Below are positions 58,819-64,000 of a stretch of 64,000 bases of DNA, piece after piece (the stretch's first letter is position 1; each line of letters starts with the position of its first letter). The notes beneath the pieces are model-generated. The model worked only from the letters and a program-made list of their open reading frames with translations, searched no databases and had not been told where the DNA came from. The stretch spans positions 62,001 to 126,000 of the forward strand of contig NZ_BAWN01000015.1 of assembly GCF_000696225.1 (NCBI RefSeq), in the 5' to 3' direction. Both the position numbers and the translations under genes were made by a program. The stretch is from Serpentinimonas barnesii (GTDB taxonomy: Bacteria; Pseudomonadota; Gammaproteobacteria; Burkholderiales; Burkholderiaceae_C).

Positions 58819-60036
58819 ATGGCAACGGCGACCACCAAAGGCATCAAAGAATTTGTATTCGAGTGGGAGGGCAAGGACCGCAACGGCAAAGCCGTGCGCG
58901 GAGAGGTGCGCGCCGCCGGTGAAAACCAGGTGCAAGCCACCTTGCGCCGCCAGGGTGTATTGGTGCAAAAGGTCAAAAAACGCCGCACCGCTTCGGCCAA
59001 GCGCATCAAGCCCAAAGACATCGCCATTTTCACGCGCCAACTGGCCACCATGATGAAAGCCGGTGTGCCGCTGCTGCAATCCTTTGACATCGTCGGACGC
59101 GGCAACCCCAACCCGAGCGTGAGCAACCTGCTCAACCAAATTCGCACCGACGTGGAAACCGGCACCTCGCTCAGCGCCGCCTTTCGCAAACACCCCATGT
59201 ACTTCAATGCGCTCTACTGCAACCTGGTGGAAGCGGGTGAAGCGGCCGGTATCCTAGAAGATCTGCTGGACCGGCTGGCCTCGTACATGGAAAAAACCGA
59301 GGCCATCAAGAGCAAGGTCAAGTCGGCCCTGATGTACCCGGCGGCGGTGGTTGTGGTGGCCTTCGTGGTGGTGGTGGTGATCATGATCTTTGTCATCCCG
59401 GCCTTCGAGGAGGTGTTCTCATCCTTTGGCGCCGACCTGCCGGCCCCGACCATGCTGGTGATCGCCATCAGCGAGTTTTTTGTGGCGTATTGGTGGATCT
59501 TGTTTTTGGCTTTGGGCGGCGGCTTTTATTTTTTCATGCAAGCTTGGAAGCGCAACATCAAGGTGCAGCGGGTAATGGACCGGGTGCTGCTGAAAATGCC
59601 GGTGTTTGGCACGCTGGTAGAAAAGTCCACCGTGGCGCGCTGGACCCGCACCATGTCCACCATGTTCGCCGCCGGGGTGCCGCTGGTGGAGGCGCTGGAC
59701 TCGGTCGGAGGGGCCTCGGGCAACAGCCTGTACGCCGACGCCACTTCGCAAATCCAGCGCGAAGTCTCCACCGGCACCAGCCTGACCATGGCCATGAACA
59801 ACGCCCGCATCTTCCCCTCCATGGTGCTGCAGATGACCGCCATTGGCGAAGAATCGGGTGCGCTCGACCACATGCTGGGCAAGGCGGCCGATTTTTACGA
59901 GCAAGAAGTCGACGACATGGTGGCCGGCCTGTCGAGCCTGATGGAGCCCATCATCATCGTGGTGCTGGGGGTGATCATTGGTGGCATCGTGGTTTCGATG
60001 TATCTGCCGATCTTCCAGCTCGGGCAGGTGGTCTGA
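58819..60036 (+). CDS. pilC: Type IV pilus inner-membrane platform protein PilC
   Basis: A 405-residue T2SF-type protein with two repeated T2SF domains (about 75-200 and about 280-405) and three transmembrane helices (about 174-196, 225-247 and 380-400). It couples PilB to the pilus base. ATG at 58819 used, with GAGGGAAT upstream. Starts 41 nt after pilB. No pilD follows, unlike many pilBCD clusters. Confidence 0.96.
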   Translation: MATATTKGIKEFVFEWEGKDRNGKAVRGEVRAAGENQVQATLRRQGVLVQKVKKRRTASAKRIKPKDIAIFTRQLATMMKAGVPLLQSFDIVGRGNPNPSVSNLLNQIRTDVETGTSLSAAFRKHPMYFNALYCNLVEAGEAAGILEDLLDRLASYMEKTEAIKSKVKSALMYPAAVVVVAFVVVVVIMIFVIPAFEEVFSSFGADLPAPTMLVIAISEFFVAYWWILFLALGGGFYFFMQAWKRNIKVQRVMDRVLLKMPVFGTLVEKSTVARWTRTMSTMFAAGVPLVEALDSVGGASGNSLYADATSQIQREVSTGTSLTMAMNNARIFPSMVLQMTAIGEESGALDHMLGKAADFYEQEVDDMVAGLSSLMEPIIIVVLGVIIGGIVVSMYLPIFQLGQVV

Positions 60037-60122
60037 GCGGACTGCTGCGCGGCCATCTTCTTGGCCCTGCGCAGCGCCCCGTGGCCAGGCCCAGAGCCAA
60101 GCGCTGTTAGCGCCAGACCGCC

Positions 60123-60221
60123 CCTGTGCCGGCCCTGTGCCGGCCCTGTGCCGGCTTGGTGCCGGCTTGGTGCCGGCCTGGTGCCGGCCTGGTGCCGGCC
60201 TGGTGCCGGCCTGGTGCCGGC
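60123..60221. repeat. Nine 11-bp tandem repeats
   Basis: Nine contiguous 11-bp units fill 60123-60221: three of CCTGTGCCGGC, then two of TTGGTGCCGGC, then four of CTGGTGCCGGC. Each contains the palindrome GCCGGC. It lies between pilC and hemP, 56 nt upstream of the Fur-type box. Not a multiple of three. Confidence 0.95.
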
Positions 60222-60276
60222 TGGGTAGCCGTTTGGAACCATGAAATGTGCTCGTGCCAGATTTTTACCAACGCAC

Positions 60277-60306
60277 TTGCGAATCGTTCGCATTTGTGCT
60301 TATAAT
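60277..60306 (+). promoter_or_regulatory. Fur box and promoter of hemP
   Basis: TGCGAATCGTTCGCA (60278-60292) is a perfect palindrome of the betaproteobacterial Fur-box type. It overlaps TTGCGA (60277-60282) as a possible -35, with TATAAT 18 nt later (60301-60306). Binding of Fe-Fur would block the promoter. Confidence 0.75.
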
Positions 60307-60312
60307 CAATCC

Positions 60313-60495
60313 ATGCACTCCGTTCCCTGCCCTTCTCTTTCCAGCCCGGCCGAGCTGCGCCACGATGCTGCGCCTGTGCGCCGCCTGTCATTTGCACAGT
60401 TGAGCGCTGGTGCGCGCGAGGTGCAGATCGAACACGCCGGGCAGGTTTACCGCCTGCGCCTAACGGCGCAAAACAAGCTGATCTTGACCAAGTAA
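60313..60495 (+). CDS. hemP: Haemin uptake protein HemP
   Basis: A 60-residue HemP. After a short N-terminal region it reads [20 protein letters not shown] and ends [15 protein letters not shown], the HemP pattern. Start at the ATG at 60313, seven bases after the -10, so the message is likely leaderless or has a very short leader. Short HemP proteins are iron-regulated, and in some betaproteobacteria HemP activates the haem receptor gene. Confidence 0.9.
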   Translation: MHSVPCPSLSSPAELRHDAAPVRRLSFAQLSAGAREVQIEHAGQVYRLRLTAQNKLILTK

Positions 60496-60605
60496 AACCA
60501 GCCACCTAGGTTGCAAACGCCTTTACAGCCCTACACAGCCCCACCGACCGCCCACAGCCAAGCACCCCAGTCAACACCCCCCAGCCAGCCAGTGGCCACC
60601 GCTTT

Positions 60606-62972
60606 GTGGTGTCGCGAGCCAGCCAGTTTTTTAGCAACTTCTGGTACCGCCTCGTGAACCGCCCAGCCCGAACCCCATCACCCTCCCCGGCTCCCGCCCC
60701 TTCGCCCTCCCCTGCCACCATTGCTTCGTACTTTGCGTTGCAACCGGTCGCGCTGGCCTGCCTTCTGGCATCCGGCTATGGCTGGGCCCAGACACCTGCT
60801 GCCCCCCTTGCCAGCAACCTGCCGCCGCCGAGCGTCACCAGCACCCTCGATACCGTGGTGGTCACCGGCGCGCGCGCCGAGCGCGAAGTGGGCGATGTGC
60901 CGCAGCGCATCGACGTGATCGAAGGCGCGGCGCTGGACCCCACACGGGCGCAAGACATCCGCGAACTGGTGCGCGACCTGCCCAACGTGGAAGTGCGCCG
61001 GGCCCCGCAGCGCTTTGGCGCCGTTCTGGGCTCCACCGGCCGCGACGGCAATGCCGGCTTCAACATCCGTGGCCTGCAAGGCAACCGGGTGCTGCTCACC
61101 GTCGATGGCATGCGCATGCCGCGCGAGCTGGTCGGCGGAGTGCTGGGTTCGGCCGCCTTTGGCCGCGACTACTACGATCTGGGGCTGATTTCCCGTGTGG
61201 AAGTGGTGCGCGGCGCCACCTCGGCCCTATACGGCTCTGACGGTTTGGGCGGCATGGTGGCGATGTTCACCCTGCAGCCCGAGCAACTGCTGCAACCCGG
61301 CCAATCATTCGGCGGCCGCCTGAGCCTGCGCGCCGACACCGAGGACGACAGCCAAGGCGTGGGCCTGACGCTGGCCGCAGTGGCCAGCCCACAATGGCAG
61401 TGGCTGGGCAGTGTGCAGACTGGGCGCGCCGGCGCACTTGACAACCAAGGCACGAATGAGGCCGCCAACAGCACCCGCACCGCCCCCAACCCGCAGCGCG
61501 ACCGCAACCACTCCCTGCTGGGCAAGCTGGTGTTCACGCCCGGCGGCGGGCAAAGCCACACCTTCACGGCCGAACACATAGACAAATCCACCGACGTCCA
61601 AGCCCTGAGCGCAAGGGGCGTAAATCCGGCCACCCCCGGTGCCACACGCGACTTGCAAGGCAAGATGGAGTCGAGCCGCACCCGCCTGAGCTGGGACGGC
61701 CAGATCCCATTGCGATCGGCATGGGCCGACCAACTGCGCGCCAGCGTGGGCGTGCAGCAGGCCGAAAAGCGCGAAGTGGCCACCGAACAACGCACCCCCA
61801 GCGGGGCCAACCCCGCCACCTTCCGGGTGCGCGATGTGATCTATTGGGAAGACATTTTGCAGCTCTCGCTGCAAGCCGAACGCAGCCGCGAGCTGGGCCA
61901 TGGCTGGGCCCACAAGCTGGTCTATGGCGTCGAGCTGGCGCGCACTGAGATGGAGAACCTCAGCACCGGCGTGGCGCCGCCGGCTGGTGAGACCTTCCCC
62001 CTGCAGCGCTTCCCGACCACGCGCGACACCACCTCGGCGCTGTTCATACAAAGCGAATTCATCAGCGAGCGCTGGAGTCTGATCCCGGCGCTGCGCTACG
62101 ACCGCTTCGACATCGACGCCCAAGAAAGCCCCCTGTTCCAGCGCCCGCTGGCCGATCTCTCGGGCGATGCGCTCTCGCCCAAGCTGGGTCTCATCTTCAG
62201 GCCGCAAGCGCACTGGCAGATTTTTGGTAACGTGGCGGCGGGTTTCCGCGCCCCCAGCCCGCTGCAGCTCAACAACTTCTTTGAAAACCTGGTTGGTACG
62301 GCACCCTACCGCACCATCCCCAACCCCAATCTGCGGCCCGAGCGCAGCCAAACCGTTGAACTCGGTGCGCGCGGCCAGCACGGCGCTGTGCAATGGCAGG
62401 CCACCGCCTTCAGTGGGCGCTACCGCGATTTCATCGAAGACCAGGTGGCCGTGGGTGGCAGAGGAACCGTCGCCGATCCGCTCACCTTCCAGTCGATCAA
62501 CCGGGGCCGGGTGCGCCTGAGCGGCTTCGAGCTCGATGGGCGCTGGGCCCTAAGCCCGGCCACCACACTGCGCGCCAGCTACGGCCAGACCGAAGGCCGT
62601 GATACGGTGCTCAATCAGCCGCTGAACTCGGTCAACCCCGAGCGGCTGGTGCTGGGGCTGGAGCACCGCGTGCAGCAGTGGACGCTGGGTGCGCGCCTGA
62701 CGCACACCGCCGCCAAAGACCAGGCCGACATCCAAAACACCCTCACCGGCGGCGCGGTGCAATTTGCCACGCCGAGCTGGACCACGCTCGATTTGAGCAC
62801 CAGCTGGCAAATCACCCGCAGCACCCGCCTGAGCGCCGCGCTCAACAACCTCACTGACCGCAAATACTGGCACTGGGGCAATGTGCAGGGCCTGGCAGGC
62901 AATTCCGCGGTGCTCGATGCCTTCACTTCCCCCGGACGCAGCCTCTCGCTGTCGCTCGTGAGCAGTTTTTAA
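60606..62972 (+). CDS. TonB-dependent haem/haemoglobin receptor
   Basis: A 788-residue outer-membrane receptor of the haemoglobin/transferrin/lactoferrin type. A Ser/Pro-rich stretch (about 20-38) precedes a signal-like segment LQPVALACLLASGYGWAQ; a TonB-box-like DTVVVTGARAE follows near 82-92, then the plug and the 22-strand barrel, ending in the aromatic SSF. No ATG fits; GTG at 60606 is used with low certainty. Follows hemP and precedes hemS. Confidence 0.92.
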   Translation: MVSRASQFFSNFWYRLVNRPARTPSPSPAPAPSPSPATIASYFALQPVALACLLASGYGWAQTPAAPLASNLPPPSVTSTLDTVVVTGARAEREVGDVPQRIDVIEGAALDPTRAQDIRELVRDLPNVEVRRAPQRFGAVLGSTGRDGNAGFNIRGLQGNRVLLTVDGMRMPRELVGGVLGSAAFGRDYYDLGLISRVEVVRGATSALYGSDGLGGMVAMFTLQPEQLLQPGQSFGGRLSLRADTEDDSQGVGLTLAAVASPQWQWLGSVQTGRAGALDNQGTNEAANSTRTAPNPQRDRNHSLLGKLVFTPGGGQSHTFTAEHIDKSTDVQALSARGVNPATPGATRDLQGKMESSRTRLSWDGQIPLRSAWADQLRASVGVQQAEKREVATEQRTPSGANPATFRVRDVIYWEDILQLSLQAERSRELGHGWAHKLVYGVELARTEMENLSTGVAPPAGETFPLQRFPTTRDTTSALFIQSEFISERWSLIPALRYDRFDIDAQESPLFQRPLADLSGDALSPKLGLIFRPQAHWQIFGNVAAGFRAPSPLQLNNFFENLVGTAPYRTIPNPNLRPERSQTVELGARGQHGAVQWQATAFSGRYRDFIEDQVAVGGRGTVADPLTFQSINRGRVRLSGFELDGRWALSPATTLRASYGQTEGRDTVLNQPLNSVNPERLVLGLEHRVQQWTLGARLTHTAAKDQADIQNTLTGGAVQFATPSWTTLDLSTSWQITRSTRLSAALNNLTDRKYWHWGNVQGLAGNSAVLDAFTSPGRSLSLSLVSSF

Positions 62973-62988
62973 CCGGAGCCCATAGACC

Positions 62989-64000
62989 ATGAACATCGCA
63001 GAAATCCGCAACGCCTACCAAGCCGCCCGCGCCAAGGGGCTGCGCGCCCGCGACGCCGCCGAACACATCGGCCTCAGCGAGGGGGCCGCGCTGGCGGCGC
63101 ACCTCGGCAACCACGAACAGCCCACCCGCAGCGTGGCCTTGCGTCCAGACTGGCTGGCGCTGCTCAAATCGCTGCAAGCCTGCGGCCCGCTGCTGGCCCT
63201 GACGCGCAACCGCAGCGTGGTGCACGAAAAAACCGGGGTCTATGAAAAATTGTCGGCGCAAAACGAGGTCGGGCTCGCCCTAGGCAAAGAGATCGACCTG
63301 CGGCTGTTCTTCAAGCAGTGGCACGCCGGTTTGGCCGTGACCGAGCTCCATGCCGATGCCGACAAACCGGCCAGCAGCAGCCTGCAATTCTTCAACCGGC
63401 ATGGGCAGGCGGTGCACAAGGTCTTCCTGCGTGACAGCAGCGACCGCGCGGCTTGGCAAGCGGTGCTGGACCAGTGGCAAGACCCGCACGCAGCCACACC
63501 GGCGTTTGATCCGCCCACGGCAATAGCACCCAAGACCGCCGAGCCTGCCGTCGACGCCGCCGCCTTTGCTACAAGCTGGGCCAACATGAGCGACGTGCAC
63601 CAGTTTTTTCCGCTGCTGCGCGAGTATGGGGTGGAACGCCAACACGGCTTGCGGCTGGTCGAGGGCCGCTTTACGCGCCGCGTCAACCACGGCTCGGTGC
63701 GCCAGATGCTGATGGAAGCCGCCTTTGACAACACCCCAATCATGGTTTTCGTGGGCAGCAGCGGCTGCATCCAGATCCACAGCGGGCCCATCAAGCGCGT
63801 CGAGCCGCTGGAAATGCGCGGCCAAGTCTGGCTCAATGTGCTCGACCCCGGCTTCAACCTGCACCTGCGCGAAGACCACATTGGCACCGTCTGGGTGGTG
63901 GAAAAACCCAGCAGCGACGGCACCATCACTTCGCTGGAGGTGTTCGACCAGCAAGGCGAGCTGATGGCGCTGTTTTTTGGTGCCCGCAAACCGGGCCATC
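62989..64000 (+). CDS. hemS: Haem-degrading/transport factor HemS/HmuS type, 3' end off window
   Basis: From the ATG at 62989 the frame is open to the right edge, giving at least 337 residues and no stop. It starts MNIAEIRNAYQAARAKGLRA and has two similar halves, a feature of HemS/ChuS, with GVYEKLSAQNEVGLALG in the first and RRVNHGSVRQMLMEAAF in the second. Such proteins bind or degrade haem in the cytoplasm. Family length is about 340-360, so only a few residues are missing. Starts 16 nt after the receptor. Confidence 0.93.
   Translation, partial: MNIAEIRNAYQAARAKGLRARDAAEHIGLSEGAALAAHLGNHEQPTRSVALRPDWLALLKSLQACGPLLALTRNRSVVHEKTGVYEKLSAQNEVGLALGKEIDLRLFFKQWHAGLAVTELHADADKPASSSLQFFNRHGQAVHKVFLRDSSDRAAWQAVLDQWQDPHAATPAFDPPTAIAPKTAEPAVDAAAFATSWANMSDVHQFFPLLREYGVERQHGLRLVEGRFTRRVNHGSVRQMLMEAAFDNTPIMVFVGSSGCIQIHSGPIKRVEPLEMRGQVWLNVLDPGFNLHLREDHIGTVWVVEKPSSDGTITSLEVFDQQGELMALFFGARKPGH

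Noticed and set aside
60123-60221. CRISPR array
   Set aside because: Units are contiguous 11-mers with no spacers, and no cas gene is nearby.

Overview
The window is a GC-rich bacterial chromosome segment that reads as Burkholderiales, most likely Comamonadaceae or a close relative. This is inferred from gene order and protein style: the blocks DUF3579-argD-argF, pdxA-petABC-sspA-sspB, hisI-hisE-DUF4870-HIT-tatABC, accB-accC-prmA-DUF3426, and hemP followed by a haemin receptor. No 16S rRNA or other decisive marker is present, so genus is not claimed.

Region 1 (1-11,500) is accessory. One minus-strand transcription unit holds nine tightly packed genes: a half-size HsdS, HsdM, a Bro-N protein, RhuM, a full-length HsdS, a Shedu (SduA/DUF4263) nuclease, a DUF3800 protein, HsdR and a metallopeptidase with an HELCH site that runs off the left edge. 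The eight junctions are overlaps of 4, 4, 4, 4 and 1 nt, then gaps of 2, 3 and 5 nt. A consensus-like sigma70 promoter (TTGACA, 17 nt, TAAAAT) sits just upstream of the first gene. This is a Type I restriction-modification operon with a second anti-phage effector built into it, and it is the most interesting part of the window.

Region 2 (11,600-23,600) is mixed metabolism: an iron-type alcohol dehydrogenase, a patatin-like lipase with two tandem HDOD genes, three oxidoreductases (two SDR, one MDR), a CorC-type membrane protein, apaH, a DEAD-box RNA helicase and a fatty-acid desaturase. Region 3 (23,700-36,400) is housekeeping: rpsT, DUF3579, argD, argF, an HI0933-like flavoprotein, monothiol glutaredoxin, a lytic transglycosylase, proS, rppH, a CNP1-like protein, proB, obgE, rpmA, rplU and tRNA-Thr(TGT).

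Region 4 (35,900-47,100) holds sspB/sspA, the cytochrome bc1 complex (petABC), pdxA, a Nif3-like protein, a small DUF3149 membrane protein, a DegS/DegQ-like protease, tatABC, a HIT protein, and hisE/hisI. An FNR/ANR-like box lies where it could activate the DUF3149 promoter. Region 5 (47,100-60,040) has class Ia ribonucleotide reductase (nrdA with two ATP cones, nrdB) behind two NrdR-type palindromes, a histone-H1-like protein, a PfkB kinase, DUF3426, prmA, accC, accB, and pilB/pilC. Region 6 (60,040-64,000) is a haem-uptake locus: a 9 x 11-bp tandem repeat, a Fur-box promoter, hemP, a TonB-dependent receptor and a nearly complete hemS-type gene cut by the right edge.
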